From Bacterioplanoides sp. SCSIO 12839 (GTDB taxonomy: Bacteria > Pseudomonadota > Gammaproteobacteria > Pseudomonadales > Oceanobacteraceae), in the NCBI RefSeq assembly GCF_024397975.1, contig NZ_CP073745.1, positions 2,320,501-2,384,500 on the forward strand: a stretch of 64,000 nucleotides of DNA. The letters run 5' to 3'. Below are positions 18,620 to 27,578 of the stretch, piece after piece (positions within the stretch are counted from its first letter, which is position 1; every line of letters starts with the position of its first letter). A program made the translations under genes and the position numbers. The notes under the pieces are model-generated. The model was given only the letters and a program-made list of their open reading frames with translations, did not search any database and was not told where the DNA came from.

Positions 18620-20587
18620 TTAACGACAGTTATTATCGTTGTACAGCAAGATTAACGCCGGTGCTTCGCCCGTTTCTCGCGAGTCGAAATCCATGCCGTT
18701 CAAACCATAAGACTGGTCAATGATAATACCGTTGTTGCTGTTGCCCTGCTGCCAGGAGCGAACCAGATTCACACCGGTATTATTCAGTGGAATATCGTAC
18801 TGAGTTCGGACACCCGTTGGCACATCACGTTTAGGCGTATAGACCGCCAGTTCCGCACCGCGTGCACGACGACGTGGCAGATTGCTCCAGGTGACTTCCG
18901 ATTCACTCCAGCCGCGTTGACTCTGATGTACCGTGAATTCATCGTTACTGCCGTTGTACAGATTCAGACGAATGGAAGCCGATTCAATCGTGGCGCATTC
19001 AGGAACCACCGATAAATCCCATTTAATCAGTGTATTGGTTTGGCCTTTGGAACCGTTCTGATCCACCAGTAAACCATCGCCATGGCCATTAAAATTACGT
19101 CGGCGATCTCGAGAAAAAATAGTCGAGCCAGACGCAATAAAGACATCTTCCGAAGCCATCAGATCAATCCGCTTAAGCTGATCTGACGTGGAGCCAATCA
19201 CCGACTGCTTCAGATCATTCTGACGGATGACATAAACGCCATTATCATCACCGTTTTCAGCAATCGCACCCAGGCCTCCGGCATGCCACCAGTTAACGCC
19301 ATACGGTAATACCGTTGAGTCTTCCGCACGCTGCTCCGCAGTTAACGCTGTAATCCCGGTATTCAGATCGTTGTGATCACCCGAGTTACCAAACTGAGCG
19401 GTGCGCAATTCCAGCCCTGACTCACGGACGGTGATCACTTTGAACTGCTGGAAACTGTCCAGATCAATGGTCCATGGACGCGGGTTATCTGCTGAACGGG
19501 TTGGTACACCCCAGCTGCCTTCACCAGTAAATACTGTGCCAGACGGTGCTGCCGCATAATGATTGTTTGCCGGAACCAGAGGACGAGTAATTTTGTTCAG
19601 ATGGGTATCCGATTCCACAACCAGATTCATGGCGTTATCGTAAAACGTCGTTGCCCAATACGCATACAGTGCCGGGCTGTCGCCTTTGCTGTCGGTGTGC
19701 GGGAACATCGGACGATGGTACTGAGCAAAACGCCAGGTGGCCGCATTAATATTTTGCTCCATATCCTGTTTCAGCCAGCTGCTCATCGCCGTCATGCGAT
19801 CGGCATGATCAACCAATTCAGAATTCAGTGTATAGACTCGTAATAATGGCGAGATGTTAAACGCATTGTAGCTGTCTGCACCATTACACTGGCCATCCTG
19901 ATTCGGGTCCACACCAAAGATCTGACACACCGTGTTGTAGTTGTTATCACCACCACCGTTTTCATGATTACCATGAGTCGGAACAATCGGGTAAACACGC
20001 TGGTAATTAAAGCCATCGATCACATCATCGGAATACGTTAATTCCCAATCCTGAAAATACCGGATCATTTCAGAATCTGTGTTGTTATTGGTGTAATCCC
20101 CGCCGTGCATGACAAATAACGGGCGAATTTGCGACAAAACCGTGTTACCCACGTCGCGGAAGTTCACACCATGGCCCTCAAACAACACACCGTTTCGGGT
20201 GTCACCACCAGCGATGGCCACAAACGGCGAGTTGTCGTTAGGTGCTGTTTTAAACCATAAACGATCACCACAACCATCCTGATCACACACGCGGTAATAC
20301 ACCGGAGAATTCGCCGGTAAATTATTCAGGTAAACAAAATGATTGGTTAAACCGCGGTCAAACACGTGAGTCCTGGCCACGTCTTGTTGTTGCCAGGTGT
20401 TTTCATCGGTACTGAAACCATAACGCACATAAGGTGACTGGCTATCACCATCCGGCGAAAAACCAATAATGGCATTGCTCGATGGATCTCGATCCCAGGC
20501 AATCCGGTGAAATTTGGTATCTGCGTAAACATCCAGCGCAGACAGTGACAATGCGCCCAGCGTCAGCGCGGCTGCAATGCGTATCAT
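18620..20587 (-). CDS. Secreted purple-acid-phosphatase-like metallophosphoesterase with C-terminal DNRLRE-type domain (copy 2)
   Basis: A 655-residue paralogue of the preceding protein with the same layout: signal peptide (ALSLSALDVYA), fibronectin-like N-terminus, phosphoesterase core (GGDTRNG, HGGDYTN, PTHGNHENGGG, YHRPMFPH, ESDTHLNK) and a C-terminal beta-sandwich ending LILLYNDNNC. Long blocks are identical between copies, so the duplication is recent or conserved by selection, while the C-terminal third has drifted more. It is divergent from the cytochrome gene at 20899. ATG 20587 has a CAGGG about 10 nt upstream. Confidence 0.8.
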   Translation of the reverse strand: MIRIAAALTLGALSLSALDVYADTKFHRIAWDRDPSSNAIIGFSPDGDSQSPYVRYGFSTDENTWQQQDVARTHVFDRGLTNHFVYLNNLPANSPVYYRVCDQDGCGDRLWFKTAPNDNSPFVAIAGGDTRNGVLFEGHGVNFRDVGNTVLSQIRPLFVMHGGDYTNNNTDSEMIRYFQDWELTYSDDVIDGFNYQRVYPIVPTHGNHENGGGDNNYNTVCQIFGVDPNQDGQCNGADSYNAFNISPLLRVYTLNSELVDHADRMTAMSSWLKQDMEQNINAATWRFAQYHRPMFPHTDSKGDSPALYAYWATTFYDNAMNLVVESDTHLNKITRPLVPANNHYAAAPSGTVFTGEGSWGVPTRSADNPRPWTIDLDSFQQFKVITVRESGLELRTAQFGNSGDHNDLNTGITALTAEQRAEDSTVLPYGVNWWHAGGLGAIAENGDDNGVYVIRQNDLKQSVIGSTSDQLKRIDLMASEDVFIASGSTIFSRDRRRNFNGHGDGLLVDQNGSKGQTNTLIKWDLSVVPECATIESASIRLNLYNGSNDEFTVHQSQRGWSESEVTWSNLPRRRARGAELAVYTPKRDVPTGVRTQYDIPLNNTGVNLVRSWQQGNSNNGIIIDQSYGLNGMDFDSRETGEAPALILLYNDNNCR

Positions 20588-20898
20588 GAGTAAAACCCTG
20601 TCGTTTGTAGTATCGTGTGGCGAGCGTAGCTGTCAGACTTAAGTCTTAGGCTACAGAACAAATGTTTCATTTTTCTTATTGTTTTATAAAAAGCTGAGAA
20701 ACAGCGTGCGAACCTGAGAGCTGGAGGTTAACGCTTCAAAAGAACACAAACAGGACTTCTTTTTTTAACCAACCGACTTTACTATCCGCAAAAAACGGTA
20801 AGAAAGTACCACATCCGAATTCATTTAGAACAGAGACATTTTCGGCCAGTCTGAAAGCACAATGGCCCAATAGTCGGCATAACAGATCACAGGCATCT
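20588..20898. other. 311-nt divergent intergenic region
   Basis: Holds the promoters of phosphatase copy 2 (minus) and the cytochrome gene (plus). The visible structure is a dyad at 20626-20654: GTAGC and GCTAC flank the 12-bp palindrome AGACTTAAGTCT (20635-20646). It could be an operator. No gene is apparent. Confidence 0.5.
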
Positions 20899-22467
20899 AT
20901 GGCACTTCGAGCACTTAACAAAAGCGGATGGTGGTTCGGGTTACACACCCTTGTCATCTTGAGCATCGGCGTCAGTTTATTCACCGGATTGCGCATTGCC
21001 ACTCAGCATCGCAATGTGATGCTGGCGTTTACCCACCTGTTACCTCAGGGGAATATGCATGCCTGGCACTTTGCCAGTGCGTTGTTGTTGTTTGCAGTTG
21101 CGGGCTGTTATCTGATCATCAAATGCATGCGTTTTACAGCACTGCCTGAAGTAAAACGCAGCCGTTACCATCAAAGCCTGATTTATCTGGTTTATATTGT
21201 GATCAGCGTATTAATTTTGTCTGGTATCAGCCTGTACACCGACCTGGGTTATTCCAGTAACATCCGGGATCTGCATTTTATTGCTGCCCTGCTGATGCTG
21301 TTTTTTGTATTTGCTCACGGTTTTTATTACACCGCGCAATTGGGTTTTTCATTACTGCTGAAAATATTCCTGCCAGCACATGGCCGCTATTCCTTACTGA
21401 TATCTTTTTCAAGCGTACTGTTAGCGCTTACTGCAATTTATCAGTTTGATCTGTTTGACCTAAAGCATCGTGATTTAATCGTAACGCCACTCCCTACCGG
21501 CGAATTTATTGATATTGATGGCCACGCGAGTGAAAGCGCCTGGCAACAAGCAGAACGCATCAAGGTGATGACTTCCGGCGGTGCTAATTTTGTTCATGGT
21601 GCAACAGAGGTGTCTGTTCAAGCAGTCCGGGGGACCGGCTCGATTTATTTTTATATCATCTGGGATGATGCCAGCCAAAGCCTGGCCCACCTGCCGTTAG
21701 AAAAAACCGAACAAGGTTGGAAGGTACTACAAAACGGCTTTCATCACTTCGACGAACGTACCTATTACGAAGACAAATTTGCCATCATGGTGTCGGATCA
21801 TTGCGAGCCAGCCGGTGCTGGCACAGCTCACTTAGGTCACCAACCTCATTCAGATCGTCCGGCGAACTGGCATGGCCGTGGCTACCATTACACCACCAAT
21901 AATCAGGCCGTCGATTTATGGCACTGGAAAGCAGTGCGTACCAACCGAATGCGCCTGATGGACGATAATTTTATTGGTGAAGCCTATGAAGCCCTACCCG
22001 GTAGCCGCCGTTATACCGCGGGATATCGCACCGATATTAAAGAGTCCGGCAGCTATGTGATGAACTGGAAATGGTACAAACCAACCTTTATTGTGCCCAA
22101 ACGTTTACCCAAAAACGCAGCGGATATTCAGGCCTATCAGGATATTTTTTCACCCCAGCTGCAATGGGCCATTCCCTGGTTTGAATATCAACCTTACAAA
22201 GAAGCGCTGGATAATTACCCGCTTGGCACCATCCTGCCATCGGTGATGTACAGTACGAACCGTTTTGAAGGCGACCGTGCCAATGTGAATGCAGTAGGCC
22301 GCTGGGAAAATGGCAAGTGGCATTTAGAAATCAGCCGGAATCTTAATACCCACTCAGATCAGGATGTGGAAATTAAAGACGGCACCTGCATTTGGGTTTC
22401 GGCGTTTGATCATTCGCAAACCGCCCATACCCGCCATAACTACGCCCTTAAACTTAATTTTCGGTAA
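20899..22467 (+). CDS. Membrane cytochrome b561-like domain fused to an ethylbenzene-dehydrogenase-type haem domain
   Basis: A 522-residue two-part protein. Residues 1-~185 hold five hydrophobic segments with His residues suited to b-type haem (WFGLHTLV, MHAWHFASAL, IRDLHFIAALL, FAHGFYYTAQ), as in prokaryotic cytochrome b561. Residues ~195-520 resemble the haem-binding domain of ethylbenzene dehydrogenase/DMSO-reductase-II gamma-like proteins: IDIDGHASESAWQQAERI, IYFYIIWDDASQSL, then a C-terminal ISRNLNTHSDQDV. Such proteins carry electrons across or near the inner membrane. No molybdenum subunit is nearby, so the partner is unknown. The next gene starts 5 nt later. Confidence 0.78.
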   Translation: MALRALNKSGWWFGLHTLVILSIGVSLFTGLRIATQHRNVMLAFTHLLPQGNMHAWHFASALLLFAVAGCYLIIKCMRFTALPEVKRSRYHQSLIYLVYIVISVLILSGISLYTDLGYSSNIRDLHFIAALLMLFFVFAHGFYYTAQLGFSLLLKIFLPAHGRYSLLISFSSVLLALTAIYQFDLFDLKHRDLIVTPLPTGEFIDIDGHASESAWQQAERIKVMTSGGANFVHGATEVSVQAVRGTGSIYFYIIWDDASQSLAHLPLEKTEQGWKVLQNGFHHFDERTYYEDKFAIMVSDHCEPAGAGTAHLGHQPHSDRPANWHGRGYHYTTNNQAVDLWHWKAVRTNRMRLMDDNFIGEAYEALPGSRRYTAGYRTDIKESGSYVMNWKWYKPTFIVPKRLPKNAADIQAYQDIFSPQLQWAIPWFEYQPYKEALDNYPLGTILPSVMYSTNRFEGDRANVNAVGRWENGKWHLEISRNLNTHSDQDVEIKDGTCIWVSAFDHSQTAHTRHNYALKLNFR

Positions 22468-22472
22468 ACACC

Positions 22473-23114
22473 ATGAGCAGCTCAATCATTCAAACAACGA
22501 TGGCTCGTTTTTTACTGATTATTGCCGTGTTTGCCGTCATTGTAATGGCGGGTTATCTAACGCGCCCACAAGACCCGCAACAAGAGCCTTATCATTTGGT
22601 AAAATTGGATAACAACGGTGAACCAATGCCGCTATGGGCCGGACCCTGGTTTTGCGTTAAAGACAGCAAAAACCGTTTAATTTGGGAAGCGAAAAATAAT
22701 AACGAAAATCTGCACCATGGCAGCTGGAGTTATTCCTGGTTTGATGGTGAAACCGGAGTGCCCAACAAAGGCAACTGTAATCATGAAGACGACTACCAGT
22801 GTGATGTGGCGGACCTTTTAGAAAAAACCCGCAGCGAACAATTATGCGGCATCAGAAACTGGCGACTGCCCACAGCAGCAGAATTAAAAACACTGGTGCG
22901 CGAACAGAATATTGGTTATGGCGCCAGTATTAATCAAGCGTTTTTCCCTTACACCCGCCAGAGTAATTATTGGACAGCCGATAAAGGCCAAAAGCTAACC
23001 GGCTTTTATCAGCGTTTTGGTGAAGGTGCGAAGGTGATTAATTTTAAAGATGGTGAAGAAAACACCTTGCCCTATAGCAATGCATCGTTTGTACGTTTAG
23101 TGAGTAATTATTGA
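22473..23114 (+). CDS. Membrane-anchored DUF1566 (Lcl C-terminal-like) protein
   Basis: A 213-residue protein with one N-terminal membrane segment (residues ~11-27) and an outward domain. The Trp/Cys-rich pattern W..D..TG...NKGNC, then LCGIRNWRLPTAAELKTLV and a late SNYWTAD, is the DUF1566 fold seen in many secreted proteins. It starts 5 nt after the cytochrome stop and so is probably cotranscribed with it, suggesting a role in the same membrane complex or its assembly. An internal ATG at 22500 is an alternative start. Function unknown. Confidence 0.75.
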   Translation: MSSSIIQTTMARFLLIIAVFAVIVMAGYLTRPQDPQQEPYHLVKLDNNGEPMPLWAGPWFCVKDSKNRLIWEAKNNNENLHHGSWSYSWFDGETGVPNKGNCNHEDDYQCDVADLLEKTRSEQLCGIRNWRLPTAAELKTLVREQNIGYGASINQAFFPYTRQSNYWTADKGQKLTGFYQRFGEGAKVINFKDGEENTLPYSNASFVRLVSNY

Positions 23115-23266
23115 TCACTTGCTTCTGACAAAACTCAGTAATGAAAGTGAATTTTTGAATTGTCGATTAAATATCGCTTCAGCGTCACCAGAGCGACTGA
23201 TTTTCAGATTACAGTCTGTTAAAACGGCTCAACTTTTCATGACTTCAGCTTTATAAGGCCCAAACG

Positions 23267-23740
23267 ATGATGATTAAACGCTTTCAGGAATGGTTAACCT
23301 CAGCTTCCGGGCTACGTCGTATTCTGAATATCTACGGCCCGTACATAGGTGCCGGAGTGAAGGTCGAGTATCTGGCCAAAGACTTCCGCGAAGCCCGGGT
23401 CAGCATGAAATTACGCTGGTATAACCGAAATTACGTTGGCACACACTTCGGTGGCAGCTTGTTTTCAATGATTGACCCGTTTTATATGCTGCTGGTGATG
23501 AATAATCTCGGGCGTGATTACATTGTCTGGGATGCCGAGGCCTCGATTAAATTTGTCAGCCCCGGGCGCGGCGTGGTGAAAGCACAGTTTGTGATTACCG
23601 ATGAGATGCTGGCCGACATCAAAGCCAATACCGCCAATGGAGAGAAATACCTGCCAACCTATGAAGTGATGATCAAAGACGAACAGGACAACCTGGTCGC
23701 CAAGGTTGAGAAGAGACTTTATATCCGGCGTAAAGGCTGA
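23267..23740 (+). CDS. DUF4442 hotdog-fold thioesterase-like protein
   Basis: A 157-residue cytoplasmic protein. The block NYVGTHFGGSLFSMIDPFYMLLVMNNLGRDYIVWDAEASIKFVSPGRG matches the DUF4442 family of hotdog proteins, relatives of acyl-CoA thioesterases. An AAGG precedes ATG 23267. It appears to be its own transcription unit. Substrate unknown. Confidence 0.78.
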   Translation: MMIKRFQEWLTSASGLRRILNIYGPYIGAGVKVEYLAKDFREARVSMKLRWYNRNYVGTHFGGSLFSMIDPFYMLLVMNNLGRDYIVWDAEASIKFVSPGRGVVKAQFVITDEMLADIKANTANGEKYLPTYEVMIKDEQDNLVAKVEKRLYIRRKG

Positions 23741-23750
23741 TACGCCTCTT

Positions 23751-23801
23751 ATGTGCATATTTCATCTCGAATATGCACATTTGCCCTTTGCATGCACATT
23801 T
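23751..23801. promoter_or_regulatory. Inverted repeat plus direct repeat upstream of the GlyGly-CTERM gene
   Basis: ATGTGCATATT (23751-23761) and its exact complement (23770-23780) form an 11-bp dyad with an 8-nt spacer. The motif ATGCACATTT occurs at 23773 and again at 23792, 19 nt apart. The block starts 10 nt after the DUF4442 stop and 103 nt before the next start. It may be an operator or an upstream terminator. Confidence 0.5.
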
Positions 23802-23853
23802 CTTGCACTTTGCTTGTTTATGATTCCTGAAAATCGAAAAAATCCAGGGAATC

Positions 23854-26526
23854 ATGATGATCAAAACACTTACACAATATTCATGCCTGCTACTCACGAC
23901 CATAGGCATAGCGATGCCCTCCTATGCCGTCACCCTTCGTCTGGGCGAAGCCACTGGCAATAGTTTTGATGAATTCCTGTCTTTACCCATTTATCTGAAC
24001 CCGGAGAACGCTGAAGTTTATGGCTTTGGCTTAGAAATGGAATACGAGAATGTTTTAACCCCGGCTGGCGGTATCTACGCTGACAATTATTCAGATTATT
24101 TTGCGGTTAACCACGATAATTCCTCTTCTGTGGGCTCAGGCAGCATTCAGGACGGACAGGCGAGCTACATTGCTAACTTTGATATCGATGAAGGCCTGCA
24201 ATATATAACCGGTGATACTGAGGTTCTGATTGGCTATATGCGCTTTCAGCCGAACGGCAACATCATTTCTGAGAACGCCTACACCATCAGCGTGTTGGAC
24301 GATGACAGTTACCCACCAAGATACAAAAATGCCGACGGTGATTGGGTCACCATTCCAATCGCCAGCACGAGTGCAGGCAGTGTCACTCTGGTTGACACCA
24401 GCAACTTCTACACTGGGGCTGATGAGTCGAATTATGCCGATGTGAGCCATTGGCAAGACGGTGCTTTACCGGATTCCTCGGTATACGCCTTTATCGACAA
24501 TGGCAGTCAAGCCATTAACAGCAGTGTACCGGTTAATGCAGGCTGGTTGGCTTTGGGAACAGAACAAGGCTCCGGCAGCTTATCGGTTATGGGCCAGAAT
24601 GTGGATGTTGTGGATGCCATTGCAGTAGGCAGTGTGTCTTCAACTATTCAGGTCGGCGCGGCTATGGATTTATCCGGCAGCTTATTGGTGTCGGAAGCAA
24701 ATAATATCAGCAATCAAAATACCTCCTCAGGCACTTCCTCGGGTAACACCGCTCTGATGATCGCCGCCCCGGTATTAGGTGGATTAAATACAGAAACCGT
24801 AACCGCGACCGCCGATGTGGAGTTTAAAGACATCACCAGCATTGCACTGTCAGAGGAAATAAAAATCGCCACCGCCGCGGCCACCGCATCGGAGGAGGCT
24901 TCGCTTACTCAGGCCACTTTTGATCTGGATGGCAGTCTGACCATCTCTGAAGTGGATTCCTTTGTAGCCAGCGGCAACCTGATCGCTTCTGACTTTGAAG
25001 CCAATAACGTCGCCATGCAGGGCGTCACCATCGACGCTACTTCTGCCTTAACAGTATCCGATATCACGACCCTGTTTGAGGCGAAAGATCTTAAATTAGC
25101 CAGCACCGAAGGTTTATGTGCTGATTCTGCCTTTGACGGTGTGGCCGTGGTGAATAACAACACGGAATTCTCCAACATCAATCGGCTATTTTTAGACGAC
25201 GACCTGAACATCGCCAAAACCGAATGTTCATTAGGCACAGGTTATGTGCATGGAACTGCAACCGCCAGCTTTAAAGACATCGCCAGCTTTGAAGGCGATG
25301 ACGACTTTGTGATTGGCCTGATACAAGGCGGTTCACAAGGCACTGTCATTAAAAAAGCAACTGTTAGCTTTGAGAATATCGACAGCATCAACTTCAATGG
25401 TGGCTCATCCGACGTTGAAATCGCCGCATTAGAGCCGGAGATTTTTTCAGCGTCTTCACCTGACGAAAACAATGTTGTGAGCGGCCGCCATCAGGTAGAA
25501 GTTGCGGTGAGCTTTAAAAACATCCCAAGCTTCTTCGTCGGCGACGACGCTTATATTGGTCAGATTTTAGGTTTAAAAGAAGACACCACCTTAAACCAGG
25601 GCACCTATACCGCCAAGGGTGATATCGACTTTGAACAAGTGGCTATGGACGTTACCGACAGAGTGGTTTTAGGCAGTGTAAGCTTAGATAGTAGCTGCAG
25701 CGTTTGTGATACCACCTCCCCTATGCCCGCCACCTATAACATGCTCTCTGACATCCACCTTGAGCAAAGTTATATTGCCGGTGGTTCGACCATGAAGATA
25801 GCCAAAACAGATCCAACCATTGTTGGATTATTAGAGTCCGAATTAACTCTGAGCAACAGCTACCTGTACGCGCCGGAAATCATCATCGGGCAAGACAGCC
25901 AAATCACCTTTAATGTTGCTGGTACGACACAAGCCACGAAAGATAGTGTACTGACCTTAACCGAAGGCAGCCCACTGATTGAATCGGAAGCACTAACCTT
26001 AGCGGGTGACATCGTCATTGATGCCATGGCAAGTTTTAGCGCGGGTGACTATGGAATCGTATTGGCACAAACCACTAATACCAGCGCCATTATTGATAAT
26101 GGAATAACGGTAGCGATTAACGGCCTGGATGCAGCAGAAAATATTGGTTTAGCCTTTAATGAGAGCGGCGATAAATTGATATTAAGCTTCACTGTTCCAG
26201 CAGGGGAAGTTACCGAGCCGGTCGAGGAAGAGCCGGAAACAGAGCAGCCTGCGGATGAAACTCCAACTGATGAAACTCCAACTGATGAGACTCCAACTGA
26301 TGAAACTCCAGCTGATGAAGCTCCTGTTGATGAGAATACAGTTGATGAAACACAGGCAGATGAATCCCCTAGCGATGATTCATCGGCCGATAATGCCTCC
26401 GGTGAATCAGAATCTGATAACAGCTCAGAAAACTCTGACAGTTCAAGCAGCGGTGGTGCTGTTAACTTCGGATTCCTGCTGATGCTGGGGGCACTGTTAC
26501 TGTTGGGCAGAAAAGTGCAGGCTTAG
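23854..26526 (+). CDS. Large secreted repeat protein with GlyGly-CTERM-like C-terminal anchor
   Basis: An 890-residue surface or secreted protein. A signal peptide ends near SYA. Residues ~25-175 look like a cohesin-like beta domain (LRLGEATGNSFDEFLSLPIYLNP). Residues ~190-790 hold many beta-rich imperfect repeats built around short blocks such as FKDITSI, FKDIASF and FKNIPSF, suggesting a beta-helix or adhesin-like stalk. A Thr/Pro/Asp/Glu-rich linker follows. The end, SSSSGGAVNFGFLLMLGALL followed by a basic RK, has the shape of GlyGly-CTERM signals processed by rhombosortase: Gly-Gly, hydrophobic helix, basic tail. ATG 23854 is preceded by AGGGAATC. No processing protease is in this window. 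Confidence 0.75.
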   Translation: MMIKTLTQYSCLLLTTIGIAMPSYAVTLRLGEATGNSFDEFLSLPIYLNPENAEVYGFGLEMEYENVLTPAGGIYADNYSDYFAVNHDNSSSVGSGSIQDGQASYIANFDIDEGLQYITGDTEVLIGYMRFQPNGNIISENAYTISVLDDDSYPPRYKNADGDWVTIPIASTSAGSVTLVDTSNFYTGADESNYADVSHWQDGALPDSSVYAFIDNGSQAINSSVPVNAGWLALGTEQGSGSLSVMGQNVDVVDAIAVGSVSSTIQVGAAMDLSGSLLVSEANNISNQNTSSGTSSGNTALMIAAPVLGGLNTETVTATADVEFKDITSIALSEEIKIATAAATASEEASLTQATFDLDGSLTISEVDSFVASGNLIASDFEANNVAMQGVTIDATSALTVSDITTLFEAKDLKLASTEGLCADSAFDGVAVVNNNTEFSNINRLFLDDDLNIAKTECSLGTGYVHGTATASFKDIASFEGDDDFVIGLIQGGSQGTVIKKATVSFENIDSINFNGGSSDVEIAALEPEIFSASSPDENNVVSGRHQVEVAVSFKNIPSFFVGDDAYIGQILGLKEDTTLNQGTYTAKGDIDFEQVAMDVTDRVVLGSVSLDSSCSVCDTTSPMPATYNMLSDIHLEQSYIAGGSTMKIAKTDPTIVGLLESELTLSNSYLYAPEIIIGQDSQITFNVAGTTQATKDSVLTLTEGSPLIESEALTLAGDIVIDAMASFSAGDYGIVLAQTTNTSAIIDNGITVAINGLDAAENIGLAFNESGDKLILSFTVPAGEVTEPVEEEPETEQPADETPTDETPTDETPTDETPADEAPVDENTVDETQADESPSDDSSADNASGESESDNSSENSDSSSSGGAVNFGFLLMLGALLLLGRKVQA
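26254..26328 (+). repeat. 15-bp coding tandem repeat (five units)
   Basis: Units of GATGAAACTCCAACT with drift in the last copies encode the DETPT/DETPA linker before the C-terminal anchor. In-frame length variation would leave the protein intact. Confidence 0.8.
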
Positions 26527-26656
26527 TAACTGGCATTCTCTGCTCTGCCCCCAAAAGCAACCCTGTTGGCCTGCCCTATTGATGCAGGCTGGTAGGGAAT
26601 TCGCCACCTTTATTTCAGAATATATTGGCTGGCCTATTTCCACCACAAAATGTGCT

Positions 26657-26923
26657 TCAACTAACCGCAACCAACACAAAAATACCGCCAATATAAGCTG
26701 GCCAGTAATAGCCCGAACCTTCTGCATATTCCAATAGCTTAAAGACGCCCAGAGCAATTAAAAACGACAGTCCACTTCCGAGAATAACCCCGATACTGAA
26801 TCCATGAAAAATAAGGCTTAGCAGCAAAGTAGCAACGCCCCAAAAAATTGCCGCATTAAAAGCTTTGGAGGTTGTGGTGTAGTAGCTCATAACAGCCATT
26901 ATCAATAGTATTTTAAGAATCAT
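26657..26923 (-). CDS. Small three-helix membrane protein
   Basis: An 88-residue protein made almost wholly of three hydrophobic segments (about 1-12, 26-62, 72-88) with the charged turn LLEYAEGSGYYW. No family recognised. The ribosome-binding site is weak. It lies in the patch of short minus-strand membrane genes between 26.6 and 27.7 kb. Could be a genuine small gene or chance; the clean topology argues for real. Confidence 0.5.
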   Translation of the reverse strand: MILKILLIMAVMSYYTTTSKAFNAAIFWGVATLLLSLIFHGFSIGVILGSGLSFLIALGVFKLLEYAEGSGYYWPAYIGGIFVLVAVS

Positions 26924-26996
26924 AGTGTTTACTTTTTAATATTAACTAACAAAGAGGAGCACCCAAGTGTTCCCCGTCCTGTTATTACGAGTTTTC

Positions 26997-27110
26997 CTAG
27001 ACTGGATTACCTGGTCTACTGAAAGAGAATAAACCGTAAAAAGCAGGTACAGATAGCAGCCAACCAGATATACTCACTGATTCTGGTGTTTGGTAAGAGT
27101 TGCTATCCAT
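26997..27110 (-). CDS. Possible 37-residue small membrane protein
   Basis: A short frame begins at ATG 27110 and ends at TAG 26997, preceded by AAAGGAAAAT as a plausible ribosome-binding site. The product has a polar start (MDSNSYQTPESVSI) and one hydrophobic stretch (GWLLSVPAFYGLFSF). It fills an otherwise empty 265-nt gap on the same strand as its neighbours. No family recognised. Confidence 0.35.
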   Translation of the reverse strand: MDSNSYQTPESVSISGWLLSVPAFYGLFSFSRPGNPV

Positions 27111-27188
27111 ATTTTCCTTTTTTTATTTAAAGTCTAAACTTATTCAGGTATTAAAGATCAGCCAGCTTATTACGCAACGGCTGGATTT

Positions 27189-27578
27189 TTAGACATAAGC
27201 ATCCAGACCGTACCAGTATGCTGTATAGGCAATGGAGCACATTACGGATAATGAACAAAGAGCAATTGGTACAAACGACTGAAAAGGCCCGTTCTTCAGC
27301 CGGGCAACCACTGCAGTAGTTGAAGCAGAGAATGAGAGAAAAGCTGCCAGAAAAAATAACAGAATGACACTTCGCTCCTCGGTAATTCCATAACGCCCGG
27401 GGACAAAACTGGGTTCATCGTAGATTGGAGCTGAATTAAAAGCAGATGCAGTTTCCGCAACTACAGAAGAAAGCTTCACTTCATTTTCAAGAATTCCCTG
27501 GTAGTGATAGAAAGCTGCGAAGAATATTCCCAACGAAATGGAGATCAGTGCCATGCAAATTTTTGGTATAAAGTTCAT
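27189..27578 (-). CDS. Hypothetical membrane protein
   Basis: About 129 residues with an N-terminal membrane segment (ICMALISISLGIFFAAFYHY), a polar loop, and two more segments (SVILLFFLAAFLSFSAST and IALCSLSVMCSIAYTAYW). ATG 27578 is chosen; the frame stays open to 27623 using an earlier start. No family recognised. It partly overlaps the frame at 27487-27690. Confidence 0.5.
   Translation of the reverse strand: MNFIPKICMALISISLGIFFAAFYHYQGILENEVKLSSVVAETASAFNSAPIYDEPSFVPGRYGITEERSVILLFFLAAFLSFSASTTAVVARLKNGPFQSFVPIALCSLSVMCSIAYTAYWYGLDAYV

Noticed and set aside
20626-20654. Pho box before the phosphatase gene
   Set aside because: CTGTCA occurs once, but the second CTGTCAT-type half at 11-bp spacing is missing. 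Only a generic dyad is reported.
26255-26482. 75-residue ORF in another frame of the repeat-protein linker
   Set aside because: It is a Met/Leu/Gln-repeat shadow of the Thr/Pro/Asp linker, made by the 15-bp repeat; no independent evidence.
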